Below, piece by piece: positions 1 through 8,754 of a stretch of 64,000 nucleotides of DNA. Under the pieces are notes generated by a model, which made no database searches, was not told the DNA's origin, and saw only the letters and a list, made by a program, of their open reading frames with translations. Position 1 is the stretch's first letter; each line of letters starts with the position of its first letter. The stretch comes from Cedecea neteri NBRC 105707 = ATCC 33855 (GTDB taxonomy: Bacteria > Pseudomonadota > Gammaproteobacteria > Enterobacterales > Enterobacteriaceae). The stretch covers positions 1 through 64,000 of the forward strand of contig NZ_BCTL01000026.1 in assembly GCF_001571265.1 (NCBI RefSeq), read 5' to 3'. A program made the position numbers and the translations under genes.

Positions 1-11
1 CTGCCAGGCAT
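1..11 (+). rRNA. rrf: 5S ribosomal RNA, 3' end only
   Basis: The first 11 bases match the invariant 3' end of enterobacterial 5S rRNA (CTGCCAGGCAT). They are followed by the AAATAAAAC stretch and hairpin that normally follow an rrn operon. In E. coli the rrnA operon lies immediately before mobB-mobA, so an rRNA operon probably ends at the left edge of the window. Only the tail is visible; the call rests on this short match, the terminator and synteny. Confidence 0.8.
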
Positions 12-25
12 CAAATAAAACAGAA

Positions 26-53
26 AACCTCAGCCTGACGGCCGGGGTTTTTT
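26..53 (+). terminator. rrn operon terminator
   Basis: A 10-bp stem (26-35 with 40-49, one G-U pair and one mismatch) closes a 4-nt loop and runs into six T residues. It lies directly after the 5S end and would stop the incoming rRNA transcript before it reaches the oppositely oriented mobB. Confidence 0.8.
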
Positions 54-100
54 GCTTTTTACAGATTTTAAAACGCCGCAAGCGGCATCTTTTCAGCCCG

Positions 101-625
101 TTATTGCTGTTTTGCCCACTCATAGATGAAATCAGCCACCCCTTCTGCATTATTAATATCCAATACAGGTACGGAAATGGCCAAAGGTACGTTACTGGCT
201 ACAGCGATGACACAGGGATCGATCTCTAATTCTTCCGCTTTATGACCCGTTTCCTGCCTGAATAGCAGGATTTTCGCCACCGGCTCGTGTTTAAAACCCT
301 CGACAAGAATAAGATCCAATCTGCTGCTGTCCATCCTTGAGGCAAGGTAATGCAGATCCAGGTCCGGCACTTCGGGTGTTTCCGTCATTAACGCCCAGCG
401 CTTCTGGCTGGCAACGATGGTTTGCGCTGCGCCAGCTTTGCGTAGCTCATAGCTATCCTTACCCGGTTTATCCACATCCATATCATGATGCGTATGTTTG
501 ATGAGCCCTGGCCTGATGCCTTTAGAGAGTAACGATGGGATTAGCTGCTTTAGCAATGTGGTTTTTCCTGTCCCGCTCCAGGCCGCTATTGCCAGCAGAG
601 GGGGGGCTATTCGTTTTTCTGCCAT
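101..625 (-). CDS. mobB: MobB, molybdopterin-guanine dinucleotide biosynthesis adaptor
   Basis: 174-aa GTP-binding protein that assists MobA in attaching GMP to molybdopterin to make the bis-MGD cofactor of molybdoenzymes such as nitrate reductase and formate dehydrogenase. A P-loop (WSGTGKTT, about residues 16-23) is plain. The ATG lies 19 bp inside the end of mobA, so the two genes are translationally coupled in an operon transcribed mobA then mobB. In E. coli, MobB is not strictly essential for cofactor assembly and acts with MobA. The identification is secure from the P-loop, length and pairing with mobA. Confidence 0.95.
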   Translation of the reverse strand: MAEKRIAPPLLAIAAWSGTGKTTLLKQLIPSLLSKGIRPGLIKHTHHDMDVDKPGKDSYELRKAGAAQTIVASQKRWALMTETPEVPDLDLHYLASRMDSSRLDLILVEGFKHEPVAKILLFRQETGHKAEELEIDPCVIAVASNVPLAISVPVLDINNAEGVADFIYEWAKQQ

Positions 626-1191
626 CGTGAAAGCTCATCGAGAGTGTTTATATTGGTAAAACATGTGGCCTGGCCATCGAAAGAGACTGAATGCCCGCCA
701 ACGCTAAGTAAAAACTGCATCACTCGCCTTTCGCCAGCGAGCAGATATTCTCTCAATGGCAAACAAAGCGAATGATGAAGCATTGCTACGCCGGGGTGAT
801 CTCGTTGCCCATCATTGGCCCAGATTGCCAACGCGTTACCACGCGCTTGCCAAAGTTTGCAGGCAAGATCGGCGGGAATATTGGGAGTATCGCAAGGGCA
901 AAATAGCAGCCACTCGCTTTCTGTTTGCTCCATAACGGCTAACATACCGGCCAGCGGTCCTTGATAGTCAGCAATAGCGTCCTGGATAACCTGAGCTCCA
1001 CTTTTCCGGTAAATCTCGAGATTCCTGTTGGCGCTGATAACCACATCACCTACCTGTGGTTTTAATACCATGAGGACATGCTGGAAAAGTGGCTGGCCGT
1101 TAAGCGGGGCTAATCCCTTATCATTGCCGCCCATTCTGCTTCCCCTGCCACCGGCTAACACAACGCCGGTGACCTTTGTTAATCGCTGCAC
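607..1191 (-). CDS. mobA: MobA, molybdenum cofactor guanylyltransferase (GTG start)
   Basis: Transfers GMP from GTP to Mo-molybdopterin, forming molybdopterin guanine dinucleotide in the cytoplasm. The nucleotidyltransferase signature [15 protein letters not shown] is at residues 12-26. The longest frame opens at 1266, inside the divergent yihD start region. I prefer a GTG at 1191 because it gives exactly 194 aa, the E. coli length, and has an AGAGG ribosome-binding site 8 nt upstream. It is the first gene of mobAB and is divergent from yihD. Confidence 0.93.
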   Translation of the reverse strand: MQRLTKVTGVVLAGGRGSRMGGNDKGLAPLNGQPLFQHVLMVLKPQVGDVVISANRNLEIYRKSGAQVIQDAIADYQGPLAGMLAVMEQTESEWLLFCPCDTPNIPADLACKLWQARGNALAIWANDGQRDHPGVAMLHHSLCLPLREYLLAGERRVMQFLLSVGGHSVSFDGQATCFTNINTLDELSRWQKNE

Positions 1192-1264
1192 GAATATCGC
1201 CTCTTTTAATGTGGGTTTGAGCCTGCTAACGTGTTGCTTTTCACATGTGATAAGGAACACCAAC

Positions 1265-1534
1265 ATGAAATGTAAGCGCCTGAACGAACTTCTTGAGCTG
1301 CTTCAGCCCGCCTGGCAGAAAGAGCCAGATCTCAACTTGATACAATTCTTGCAGAAACTGGCCGCTGAGTCAGGCTATCGCGGTGAACTGACCGATCTCA
1401 CTGACGATGTACTGATCTACCACCTTAAAATGCGTGATTCTGCAAAAGATGACGCTATTCCGGGTCTTAAAAAAGACTATGAGGAAGACTTTAAAACGGC
1501 TCTGTTACGCGCACGTGGTGTGATTAAAGAGTAA
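1265..1534 (+). CDS. yihD: YihD, conserved DUF1040 protein
   Basis: 89-aa acidic cytoplasmic protein of the YihD family, whose function is not established. The frame is open further upstream, but the ATG at 1265 has an AAGGA site about 8 nt before it and gives exactly the E. coli length. Upstream extension would run antisense through mobA and has no support. It is divergent from mobA and sits just ahead of srkA. Its stop codon overlaps the putative CpxR box of srkA-dsbA. Confidence 0.93.
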   Translation: MKCKRLNELLELLQPAWQKEPDLNLIQFLQKLAAESGYRGELTDLTDDVLIYHLKMRDSAKDDAIPGLKKDYEEDFKTALLRARGVIKE

Positions 1535-1545
1535 AAGCTTGTAAG
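1531..1545 (+). promoter_or_regulatory. Putative CpxR-P binding box upstream of srkA-dsbA
   Basis: The sequence GTAAA-AGCTT-GTAAG matches the CpxR consensus GTAAA-N5-GTAA(A/G). It lies 66 bp before the srkA start. In E. coli the srkA(yihE)-dsbA pair is a known Cpx target, and the Cpx sensor kinase gene cpxA is at the far end of this window. The site call is by eye; binding is inferred. Confidence 0.7.
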
Positions 1546-1610
1546 TCGAGACACTTAAGCGGTTTTGAAATGTTATCCTGAAGTATTCGTATTTACTTCC
1601 GGTTGCCGGG

Positions 1611-2597
1611 ATGACAGACAGCGCTTTTAATTTCCAGACTCTACATCCGGATACTATCCTCGATGCTCTTTTTGAACAGGGCATTCGGGTTGATTCGGGG
1701 CTGACGCCGTTAAACAGTTTTGAAAACCGCGTTTATCAATTCCAGGATGAAGATCGCCAACGGTTTGTGGTGAAGTTTTATCGTCCACATCGCTGGTCAG
1801 CGGCGCAAATTGAAGAAGAACATCAATTTGCGCTGGAGCTTCAGGCTGATGAAGTGCCTATGGCTGCTCCCCTCCGTTTTGCTGGAAACACACTCCTGCA
1901 GCATCAGGGGTTTATGTTTGCCGTGTTCCCAAGCCTGGGAGGACGACAGTATGAAACCGATAACCTCGACCAAATGGAATGGGTGGGCCGCTATCTTGGC
2001 CGCATTCATCAAACGGGTCGCCAGCAACTCTTTCAACACCGCCCAACCTTTGGCCTGGATGAATATCTTTTTCAGCCGCGCGAACTATTTGAATATAGCG
2101 AGCTTATTCCCCGCACCCTTAAGAAATATTTTCTGGCGGCAACGGATGCGCTGATAGAGGAAGTGAAACGTACCTGGCATACTGATTTTGAACCGCTGCG
2201 TCTGCACGGCGATTGCCACCCTGGCAATATCCTCTGGCGCGATGGGCCCCTGTTTGTTGACCTTGATGACGCTCGTAATGGTCCGGCTGTACAGGATATC
2301 TGGATGTTGCTTAATGGCGATAAGGCCGAACAGCGCATGCAGTTAGAAACCATTGTTGAAGCTTACGAAGAGTTTTCGTCGTTTGATACCGGCGAGCTAA
2401 CTCTGATTGAACCGTTGCGTGCCATGCGCATCATCTATTATCTCGCGTGGCTGATGCGACGCTGGGATGACCCCGCATTCCCCCGAAATTTCCCCTGGTT
2501 TAGCGAGGAGGATTTCTGGAGAAGACAGACTGCAACCTTTACAGAGCAGGTCCGGGTTCTTCGAGAACCACCATTACAATTAACGCCAATGTATTAA
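1611..2597 (+). CDS. srkA: SrkA, stress-response serine/threonine kinase (YihE/RdoA)
   Basis: 328-aa kinase of the aminoglycoside-phosphotransferase/Rio-like fold. The E. coli protein counters stress-induced death and is part of the Cpx envelope response. The catalytic loop HGDCHPGNILW is near residue 200, followed by a metal-binding FVDLDDA motif; these are the features of an active kinase. The stop is 27 bp before dsbA, so the two form an operon behind the CpxR-type box. The start at 1611 matches the E. coli N-terminus (SAF-FQTLHPDTI). Confidence 0.96.
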   Translation: MTDSAFNFQTLHPDTILDALFEQGIRVDSGLTPLNSFENRVYQFQDEDRQRFVVKFYRPHRWSAAQIEEEHQFALELQADEVPMAAPLRFAGNTLLQHQGFMFAVFPSLGGRQYETDNLDQMEWVGRYLGRIHQTGRQQLFQHRPTFGLDEYLFQPRELFEYSELIPRTLKKYFLAATDALIEEVKRTWHTDFEPLRLHGDCHPGNILWRDGPLFVDLDDARNGPAVQDIWMLLNGDKAEQRMQLETIVEAYEEFSSFDTGELTLIEPLRAMRIIYYLAWLMRRWDDPAFPRNFPWFSEEDFWRRQTATFTEQVRVLREPPLQLTPMY

Positions 2598-2624
2598 TCA
2601 GTAAAATTCAGGAGAGAGTTGATT

Positions 2625-3248
2625 ATGAAGAAGATTTGGCTGGCGCTGGCGGGCATGATCCTGGCATTTAGCGCTTCTGCAGCACAGTTTACCGACGGTA
2701 AACAGTACGTCACCCTGGATAAACCGGTCGCCGGCGAGCCACAGGTATTAGAGTTTTTCTCATTCTACTGCCCGCACTGCTACCAGTTCGAACAGGTTCT
2801 TCATGTTTCTGATAACGTGAAGAAAAAGCTGCCGGAAGGCACCAAAATGACCAAGTACCACGTTGAGTTCCTGGGCCCATTGGGCAAAGATCTGACTCAG
2901 GCATGGGCAGTGGCTATGGCGCTGGGCGTGGAAGATAAAATTACGTCCCCAATGTTTGAAGCCGTTCAGAAAACTCAAACCGTGCAGAACGACGCAGATA
3001 TCCGCAAGGTGTTCATCGATGCGGGCGTGAAGCCGGAAGAGTACGATGCGGCCTGGAACAGCTTCGTGGTTAAATCTCTGGTTGCACAGCAAGAGAAAGC
3101 GGCAGCCGATCTTCAGCTGCAGGGCGTACCGGCCATGTATGTTAATGGCAAATATCAGCTGAACATGCAGGGAATGGATACCAGCAGCATGGATATCTTC
3201 GTGCAGCAGTATGCTGACACGGTGAAATACCTGGTTGAGAAGAAATAA
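2625..3248 (+). CDS. dsbA: DsbA, periplasmic thiol:disulfide interchange protein
   Basis: Primary periplasmic disulfide oxidase; it donates its disulfide to secreted proteins and is re-oxidised by DsbB. Residues 1-19 form a Sec signal peptide ending in SASA. The active-site CPHC is at 49-52 of the precursor and the cis-proline loop GVPAMYV is near the C-terminus. A TTG two codons upstream is in frame, but it is only about 4 nt from the GGAGAG ribosome-binding site, so the ATG at 2625 (207 aa) is preferred. It is co-transcribed with srkA. Confidence 0.97.
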   Translation: MKKIWLALAGMILAFSASAAQFTDGKQYVTLDKPVAGEPQVLEFFSFYCPHCYQFEQVLHVSDNVKKKLPEGTKMTKYHVEFLGPLGKDLTQAWAVAMALGVEDKITSPMFEAVQKTQTVQNDADIRKVFIDAGVKPEEYDAAWNSFVVKSLVAQQEKAAADLQLQGVPAMYVNGKYQLNMQGMDTSSMDIFVQQYADTVKYLVEKK

Positions 3249-3252
3249 GATT

Positions 3253-3282
3253 AAAAAAGCCGGTCATTGACCGGCTTTTTTA
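3253..3282 (+). terminator. dsbA terminator, bidirectional with yihG
   Basis: A near-perfect palindrome (AGCCGGTCA, one-base centre, TGACCGGCT; 3259-3277) is flanked by an A-tract on the left and a T-tract on the right, so it can terminate transcription in both directions. The stop codon of the convergent yihG lies inside the stem. Confidence 0.88.
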
Positions 3283-4172
3283 TCCCCAGAGAGTAGCGTT
3301 TCCAACTGCTTATCTTTCTCGCTCCACAGCATATTTAGCCAGAGCTGAAAACGGCGCTTAAAGCTTTTATCGTTAACGTAATCTCCATGCAGTTCTTCGG
3401 TAATGGGCACTAAAGAGACTCGCACAACGATTTTTGTCATTTTGCCTGACAGCATATCGTAAAACGGCAGCCGATTATTCTCCGGGTAACACAGCGTGAC
3501 GTTCAGCATCTTATCAAACTGTTTGCCCAGTACATTCATTGCCATCGCTATACCGGCCGCTTTCGGCGGCAACAGATAGTTAAACGGCGAACGGGTCTGT
3601 CCCTTTTTCTCTGGGGTGAAGCGCGAGCCCTCAACAAAATTCACAATCGTTGTGGGATGGGCGCGAAACTTCATGCAGGAACGACGTGTGGTTTCGACAT
3701 CTTTGCCGCGTCGCTCCGGGTGGCGCAGTAAATAAGCTCGCGAGTAGCGTTTCATAAACGGCATATCCAGCGCCCAGCAGGCCAGCCCCATAAAGGGAAC
3801 CCAGGCAAGCTGCTGCTTAAGAAAATATTTGTTCATGGGGATATGTTTGCGAAATAACACGCAAAGGATCACGATGTCTGCCCAGCTCTGATGGTTGCAG
3901 ATTAACAAATACCAGTTCTTTTTATTCAGTCCCTCTAGTCCCTCGACATCCCATTTTAAATAAGGGTTGAGGCGGAGCAGCAACGCTAACCCTTCGCACC
4001 AGCAGTACATCATGAAGTCAGCAAATACCGAGATCGAGCGCCAGATAGCCGGAACAGGCAGCATTAGCTTAACGATCCCGGCCAAAATGATAGGAACAGA
4101 GCAGGCGATCGTGACCAGAATAGTCAGTGCAATACTCAACACCAATGTGATCGCGGCGAGTAATCTCGACAT
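3264..4172 (-). CDS. yihG: YihG, inner-membrane acyltransferase (PlsC-like)
   Basis: 302-aa membrane protein of the lysophosphatidate acyltransferase family. Two hydrophobic segments occupy roughly residues 5-60, followed by the catalytic HX4D motif (H94-D99, in CNHQSWAD) and the FVEGSR substrate motif near 180. E. coli YihG is a secondary acyltransferase affecting phospholipid acyl composition. It converges on dsbA, and its TGA stop lies in the shared terminator hairpin. E. coli has yihF between dsbA and yihG; it is absent here. Confidence 0.9.
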   Translation of the reverse strand: MSRLLAAITLVLSIALTILVTIACSVPIILAGIVKLMLPVPAIWRSISVFADFMMYCWCEGLALLLRLNPYLKWDVEGLEGLNKKNWYLLICNHQSWADIVILCVLFRKHIPMNKYFLKQQLAWVPFMGLACWALDMPFMKRYSRAYLLRHPERRGKDVETTRRSCMKFRAHPTTIVNFVEGSRFTPEKKGQTRSPFNYLLPPKAAGIAMAMNVLGKQFDKMLNVTLCYPENNRLPFYDMLSGKMTKIVVRVSLVPITEELHGDYVNDKSFKRRFQLWLNMLWSEKDKQLETLLSGDKKAGQ

Positions 4173-4479
4173 AGGTAATTTTTTGCAGGTTAGGGTGTAT
4201 AGGGTGCTGGTATTAGCGGCAATAAGAGGCGGATTTTATCAGAAAACCTATAATGACGACTCGCCAAATGAACAGGATTTTCATGAATCGCATTTATGGG
4301 TAGAACAATGGCCCATTGTTTCTTACTCGTCTGAGTATATATCCACATCAAACGATCGTTAGTTAATTCATCGAGGCTAAACTAACATTCATTTAACTTA
4401 CTGAAATTAAAATGCATTTAATGGCATCATGATAGAGATAATGTCATGAAATTAGTTAGTTAAAAAAATATACACAAAG

Positions 4480-4488
4480 TTATCCACA
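4480..4488 (+). promoter_or_regulatory. Consensus DnaA box upstream of polA
   Basis: TTATCCACA is a perfect match to the high-affinity DnaA box. It lies 131 bp before the polA start codon, on the polA-coding strand. DnaA stimulation of polA expression has been reported in E. coli, so a regulatory role is plausible. Confidence 0.75.
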
Positions 4489-4502
4489 AAACCGATCTTG
4501 CG

Positions 4503-4520
4503 CAGGATCTTCCGATCCTG
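4503..4520. repeat. Inverted repeat with two Dam sites in the polA promoter region
   Basis: CAGGATC and GATCCTG form a perfect 7-bp inverted repeat around a TTCC loop, each arm carrying GATC. A third GATC lies at 4494-4497. The element starts 14 bp after the DnaA box, a density of Dam sites and DnaA box that recalls origin-type or SeqA-regulated promoters. Confidence 0.6.
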
Positions 4521-4618
4521 GAATTCTTTTCAGCATATTGCGCCCAATAGTTCATGTTTTTGGCCAGGCTATGGCATCCTTTAGCAATACATTAATCACA
4601 GGCATGGAACGGAACATT

Positions 4619-7405
4619 ATGGTCCAGATCGCAGACAACCCGCTTATCCTCGTTGATGGCTCCTCCTATCTTTATCGGGCATATCACGCCTTCCCACCGT
4701 TGACGAACAGCCGTGGCGAGCCAACGGGGGCGATGTATGGCGTGCTGAACATGCTGCGTAGCCTGATTTTGCAGTATCAGCCAACGCACGCGGCCGTGGT
4801 GTTTGATGCCAAAGGCAAAACGTTCCGTGATGAGCTTTTTGAGCACTATAAATCCCATCGCCCGCCGATGCCGGACGATTTAAGAGCGCAGATTGAGCCG
4901 CTGCACGCGATGGTGAAAGCGATGGGCCTGCCGCTTCTGGCTGTATCCGGCGTTGAAGCCGACGATGTTATCGGTACGCTGGCGCTGGAGGCTGAAAAAG
5001 CCGGTCGTCCGGTGTTGATCAGTACCGGCGATAAAGACATGGCGCAGTTGGTGACGCCGGGCGTGACGCTGATTAACACCATGACCAACACCATTCTTGG
5101 GCCGGAAGAGGTGCAGGCAAAATACGGCGTGCCTCCGGAACTGATTATCGACTTCCTGGCGCTGATGGGGGACTCTTCGGACAATATCCCTGGCGTACCG
5201 GGCGTGGGTGAAAAAACGGCGCAGGCGCTGCTTCAGGGGCTGGGTGGGCTGGATACGCTTTACGCCAACCCTGATAAAATTGCTGAACTTTCCTTCCGTG
5301 GTGCGAAAACCATGGCCGCTAAGCTCGAACAAAGCAAAGAGCTGGCTTACCTCTCCTATAAGCTCGCCACTATTAAGACTGACGTTGAGCTGGAACTAGG
5401 CTGTGAGCAGCTTGAAGTTCAGCAGCCAGCGGCAGAGGAACTGCTGGCACACTTTAAGCAGTATGAATTCAAACGCTGGATAACGGACGTAGAAGCCGGG
5501 AAATGGATGCAGGCCAAAGGGGCTAAACCGGCCGCTCAGCCGCAGAAAACCGCTGAGATTGAAGCCGAACCTGAAGCGCCGGCCAGCCAGCTCTCTTATG
5601 ACAACTACGTCACTATTCTTGATGAGAACGTACTTATTGAATGGATTGAGCGGCTGAAAAAAGCGCCGCTCTTTGCGTTTGATACCGAGACCGACAGCCT
5701 GGATAACGTCAGCGCTAACCTCGTGGGGCTTTCCTTTGCCACAGAACCGGGTGTGGCCTGTTATATCCCCGTTGCCCATGACTATCTCGATGCGCCGGAG
5801 CAGATTTCTCGTGAGCGGGCTCTGGAACTGCTTAAGCCGCTGCTGGAAGACGAGAAAGCGCTGAAAGTCGGGCAAAACCTGAAATACGACCGCGGCATCA
5901 TGCAAAACTATGGCATTGAGCTGCGTGGCATCGCTTTTGACACCATGCTGGAATCCTACACGCTGGACAGCGTTGCGGGCCGCCATGATATGGACAGCCT
6001 GGCCGATCGCTGGCTGAAGCATCAAACTATCTCGTTTGAAGAGATTGCCGGCAAAGGCAAAAAACAGCTGACCTTCAACCAGATCGACCTGGAAACTGCC
6101 GGGCGCTATGCGGCAGAAGATGCCGACGTCACCCTGCAGCTGCATCTGAAGATGTGGCCAAAGCTCGAGAAGGTTGCAGGCCCACTTAACATCTTTAAAA
6201 ACGTCGAAATGCCGCTGGTAACGGTGATTTCACGCATTGAACGCAACGGCGTGAAAATCGACCCGGCTATTTTGCACGCGCATTCTGGCGAGCTAACCAA
6301 GCGCCTGGCCGAGCTTGAACTGAAGGCGCATGAAATCGCGGGAGAAGAATTCAATCTCTCTTCTACGAAGCAGCTGCAAACCATTCTTTTTGAAAAGCAG
6401 GGTATTAAGCCGCTGAAGAAAACGCCAGGCGGCGCGCCGTCGACGTCTGAAGAGGTACTTGAAGAACTGGCGCTGGACTATCCGTTGCCGAAAGTGATTC
6501 TGGAATACCGTGGCCTTGCGAAGCTGAAATCCACCTACACCGACAAGTTACCGCTGATGATTAGCCCGATAACCGGGCGTGTGCATACCTCTTATCACCA
6601 GGCGGTCACGGCCACCGGGCGTCTATCTTCTACCGACCCTAACCTGCAGAACATCCCGGTTCGTAACGATGAAGGTCGCCGTATTCGCCAGGCCTTTATT
6701 GCGCCTGAAGATTACGTGATTCTTTCTGCGGACTACTCGCAGATTGAACTGCGCATCATGGCCCATCTCTCCCGCGATAAAGGCTTGTTAAGCGCCTTTG
6801 CCGAAGGAAAAGACATCCACCGCGCCACAGCCGCAGAAGTGTTTGGTCTGCCTCTGGAAAGCGTTACCGGCGAACAGCGCCGCAGCGCGAAGGCGATTAA
6901 CTTTGGTCTGATCTACGGGATGAGTGCCTTTGGCCTTTCCCGCCAGCTCAACATCCCGCGTAAAGAGTCCCAGAAGTATATGGATCTCTACTTTGAGCGT
7001 TATCCGGGCGTGCTGGAGTATATGGAGCGCACGCGTGCCCAGGCGAAAGAGCAGGGTTATGTAGAAACGCTGGATGGCCGCCGCCTCTATCTGCCGGATA
7101 TCAATTCCAGCAACGGCGCTCGTCGTGCCGGTGCGGAGCGTGCCGCGATTAACGCCCCGATGCAGGGAACCGCCGCAGACATCATCAAGCGTGCGATGAT
7201 CGCCGTTGATGCCTGGCTGGAGAAGGATAAACCGCGGGTGAAAATGATCATGCAGGTACACGATGAATTGGTGTTCGAAGTGCACAAAGATGACGTGGAA
7301 GCTGTGTCTAAAAAGGTGCATGAGCTGATGGAAAGCAGCATGAAGCTCGACGTACCGCTGCTGGTGGAAGTGGGTAGCGGTAAGAACTGGGATGAGGCGC
7401 ATTAA
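4619..7405 (+). CDS. polA: DNA polymerase I
   Basis: 928-aa PolA, the same length as in E. coli, so E. coli numbering applies. The 5'-3' exonuclease domain (1 to about 323) carries the VEADDVIGT and [10 protein letters not shown] metal-site motifs. The 3'-5' exonuclease domain (about 324-517) has the D-x-E pair in FDTETDSL. The polymerase domain has motif A ([10 protein letters not shown]), the O helix ([14 protein letters not shown]) and motif C (VHDELVFEV). The protein removes RNA primers and fills gaps in lagging-strand synthesis and excision repair. An upstream in-frame ATG at 4538 exists, but the [14 protein letters not shown] start at 4619 matches the family. Confidence 0.98.
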   Translation: MVQIADNPLILVDGSSYLYRAYHAFPPLTNSRGEPTGAMYGVLNMLRSLILQYQPTHAAVVFDAKGKTFRDELFEHYKSHRPPMPDDLRAQIEPLHAMVKAMGLPLLAVSGVEADDVIGTLALEAEKAGRPVLISTGDKDMAQLVTPGVTLINTMTNTILGPEEVQAKYGVPPELIIDFLALMGDSSDNIPGVPGVGEKTAQALLQGLGGLDTLYANPDKIAELSFRGAKTMAAKLEQSKELAYLSYKLATIKTDVELELGCEQLEVQQPAAEELLAHFKQYEFKRWITDVEAGKWMQAKGAKPAAQPQKTAEIEAEPEAPASQLSYDNYVTILDENVLIEWIERLKKAPLFAFDTETDSLDNVSANLVGLSFATEPGVACYIPVAHDYLDAPEQISRERALELLKPLLEDEKALKVGQNLKYDRGIMQNYGIELRGIAFDTMLESYTLDSVAGRHDMDSLADRWLKHQTISFEEIAGKGKKQLTFNQIDLETAGRYAAEDADVTLQLHLKMWPKLEKVAGPLNIFKNVEMPLVTVISRIERNGVKIDPAILHAHSGELTKRLAELELKAHEIAGEEFNLSSTKQLQTILFEKQGIKPLKKTPGGAPSTSEEVLEELALDYPLPKVILEYRGLAKLKSTYTDKLPLMISPITGRVHTSYHQAVTATGRLSSTDPNLQNIPVRNDEGRRIRQAFIAPEDYVILSADYSQIELRIMAHLSRDKGLLSAFAEGKDIHRATAAEVFGLPLESVTGEQRRSAKAINFGLIYGMSAFGLSRQLNIPRKESQKYMDLYFERYPGVLEYMERTRAQAKEQGYVETLDGRRLYLPDINSSNGARRAGAERAAINAPMQGTAADIIKRAMIAVDAWLEKDKPRVKMIMQVHDELVFEVHKDDVEAVSKKVHELMESSMKLDVPLLVEVGSGKNWDEAH

Positions 7406-7538
7406 TACTCAATGCTCAGGTCACGTTTTTGTAACTAAGCAACATAAGTCATAGCTTTTTGTGATGATGATTCAAGAATGTGATGCAAAAAGTGAAAAAA
7501 AACTACAAAAAATGCTTTTTTGAGCGATTAAAAAGGAG

Positions 7539-7544
7539 TAAAGT
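7539..7544 (+). promoter_or_regulatory. -10 element of the spf (Spot 42) promoter
   Basis: TAAAGT ends 7 nt before the conserved first base of Spot 42. No good -35 hexamer is seen at normal spacing. Upstream GTGA motifs (near 7460 and 7480) could belong to a CRP site, since cAMP-CRP represses spf in E. coli, but neither matches the full CRP consensus. Confidence 0.6.
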
Positions 7545-7551
7545 TATTCGC

Positions 7552-7659
7552 GTAGGGTACAGAGGTAAGATGTTCTATCTTTCAGACCTTTTACTTCACG
7601 TAATCGGATTTGGCTGAATATTTAGCCGCCCCAGTCAGAAATGACTGGGGCGTTTTTTA
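7552..7659 (+). ncRNA. spf: Spot 42 small RNA
   Basis: About 108 nt, essentially identical to the E. coli Spot 42 RNA. It begins GTAGGGTACAGAGGTAAGA, has the unpaired regions used for base-pairing with targets, and ends in the CCCCAGTCA/TGACTGGGG terminator hairpin with a T-run. It is an Hfq-dependent sRNA that represses secondary carbon-utilisation genes such as galK when glucose is present. It lies between polA and engB exactly as in E. coli. One T is missing relative to K-12 in the ATTTTAG stretch. Short open frames over it are chance. Confidence 0.97.
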
Positions 7660-7737
7660 TTGCGCGAAAGAAAAGAAAAACGCGGCCTGGGCCGCGCTGT
7701 GGACTAAGAGTAAACCTCCAATTCGGAGAGGGAATAA

Positions 7738-8373
7738 TTACTCTTCAGCCGCTTCTTCTTCCACTGCAGGAGGAAGATCGTTGTACCAGCTATCCAGCTT
7801 CAGACGCAGTTTATCAACGCCGGTTTTCTTCAGGGAAGAGAACGCTTCAACTTCGATATTCCCGCCAAATGCCAGAACCGCTTCACGTACCATATTCAGC
7901 TGCGCCTTACGCGCGCCCGATGCCAGCTTATCGGCTTTGGTCAGCAGCAGCATCACTTCGATATTGCTGGCTACGGCCCACTGAATCATCTGTTGGTCGA
8001 GATCTTTCAGCGGATGGCGAATATCCATCAGCACGACGAGGCCTTTCAGGCTGTTACGCTTTTGCAGGTATTCACCTAGCGCACGCTGCCACTTGTGCTT
8101 CACCTCTTCAGGGACTTCGGCATAGCCGTAGCCAGGTAAATCCACCAGACGTTTGCCTTCGGCAACTTCGAACAGGTTGATAAGCTGAGTACGACCAGGG
8201 GTTTTACTGGTGCGAGCCAGGCCTTTCTGATTGGTCAGCGTGTTCAGCGAGCTGGATTTACCCGCGTTAGAGCGGCCTGCGAAAGCAACCTCAATACCGG
8301 TATCAGAAGGCAGATGGCGAATGTCCGGTGCGCTAAGCACGAACTTAGTCAGTTGATAGTTCCAGTTTTTCAA
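7738..8373 (-). CDS. engB: EngB (YihA/YsxC), ribosome-biogenesis GTPase, TTG start
   Basis: 211-aa essential GTPase implicated in cell division and 50S assembly. G1 is GRSNAGKSS at 33-41, G3 is DLPGYGYA, and G4 is TKAD. The C-terminal tail is short and acidic (EEEAAEE). The start is a TTG at 8373, with GGAG about 9 nt upstream, giving the [13 protein letters not shown]-terminus that aligns with E. coli. No in-frame ATG is available before the G1 motif. It converges on spf. Confidence 0.95.
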   Translation of the reverse strand: MKNWNYQLTKFVLSAPDIRHLPSDTGIEVAFAGRSNAGKSSSLNTLTNQKGLARTSKTPGRTQLINLFEVAEGKRLVDLPGYGYAEVPEEVKHKWQRALGEYLQKRNSLKGLVVLMDIRHPLKDLDQQMIQWAVASNIEVMLLLTKADKLASGARKAQLNMVREAVLAFGGNIEVEAFSSLKKTGVDKLRLKLDSWYNDLPPAVEEEAAEE

Positions 8374-8489
8374 AACGGTTGTCTCCGTCAGGTAAGCATT
8401 TGCCGGGGATTATACCTGAACGAGCGGAAAACGCCGTGTTTCTCGCCAGAAGCATAAGGCTTACAGTGGAGTGGATCGATTTTGTAAGT

Positions 8490-8507
8490 CATTTGCTATA
8501 GCAAATG
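8490..8507. promoter_or_regulatory. Perfect 18-bp palindrome upstream of the csrC candidate
   Basis: CATTTGCTATAGCAAATG is perfectly self-complementary. It lies about 75-95 bp before the inferred sRNA start, a position suited to an activator dimer. It does not match the TGTAAG-N6-CTTACA UvrY/GacA consensus, so the binding protein is unknown. Confidence 0.5.
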
Positions 8508-8582
8508 GCAGATATCCCGGTGAATATTCGTCACTATAAATTAAATAGTTGTTTATTTTCAGATAATTAACTTAATAGCTCA

Positions 8583-8754
8583 TCGTAAGGTAAGTCATGC
8601 TCACGAGTGGCTACCTTGTTAAAGACAAGCGTAGCGGTAAAGTGGGTGTGTCGGCGAAGGAAGGACAGGGTTGTCTCGAGCTAACATGGAATATTTGCTC
8701 CTTTACGGGGGCCAGAATAAGAAAAAGGCGGCGGGTTAACCTGTCGCCTTTTTT
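8583..8754 (+). ncRNA. csrC: Candidate CsrC-like small RNA
   Basis: CsrC sequesters the translational regulator CsrA through multiple GGA motifs. The call rests on position (between engB and yihI, as in E. coli) and on a terminator closely resembling that of E. coli csrC: a GGCG-rich 9-bp stem followed by TTTTTTCTTTGCTTGCTTTC. The body is diverged. It has a strong hairpin (GGCTACCTTGT with ACAAGCGTAGC, near 8608-8635) and only a few GGA motifs (AAGGAAGGAC, ATGGAA). The 5' end is inferred from a weak promoter and could be off by tens of bases. A 66-codon frame crosses it and has no protein-like features. Confidence 0.55.
8722..8754 (+). terminator. Terminator of the csrC candidate
   Basis: A 9-bp stem (8727-8735 with 8740-8748, two G-U pairs) with a TTAA loop, preceded by A residues and followed by six T residues. 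Confidence 0.85.

Larger units (their letters stand above)
4173..4618. other. yihG-polA intergenic region
   Basis: About 446 bp, AT-rich, between divergent yihG and polA. It must hold the promoters of both genes. The clear elements are a consensus DnaA box (4480-4488) and a GATC-bearing inverted repeat (4503-4520), listed separately. Open frames here have no ribosome-binding site or recognisable protein. Confidence 0.7.

Noticed and set aside
1192-1266. Extended N-terminus of MobA starting at 1266
   Set aside because: It overlaps the yihD start region, has no ribosome-binding site, and adds 25 residues absent from the family.
3967-4362. 131-codon open frame across the yihG 5' end and promoter
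   Set aside because: Half lies antisense to yihG; no ribosome-binding site or family resemblance.
7456-7486. CRP site upstream of spf
   Set aside because: GTGA half-sites are present but no matching right half at the required spacing; noted only in the spf promoter entry.
7610-7984. Open frames overlapping spf and antisense to engB
   Set aside because: They begin inside Spot 42 or its terminator and continue antisense through engB.
8470-8489. CTTACA ... TGTAAG half-sites near 8460-8488 as a UvrY box
   Set aside because: The half-sites are in the reverse order (facing outward) and at the wrong spacing for TGTAAG-N6-CTTACA.
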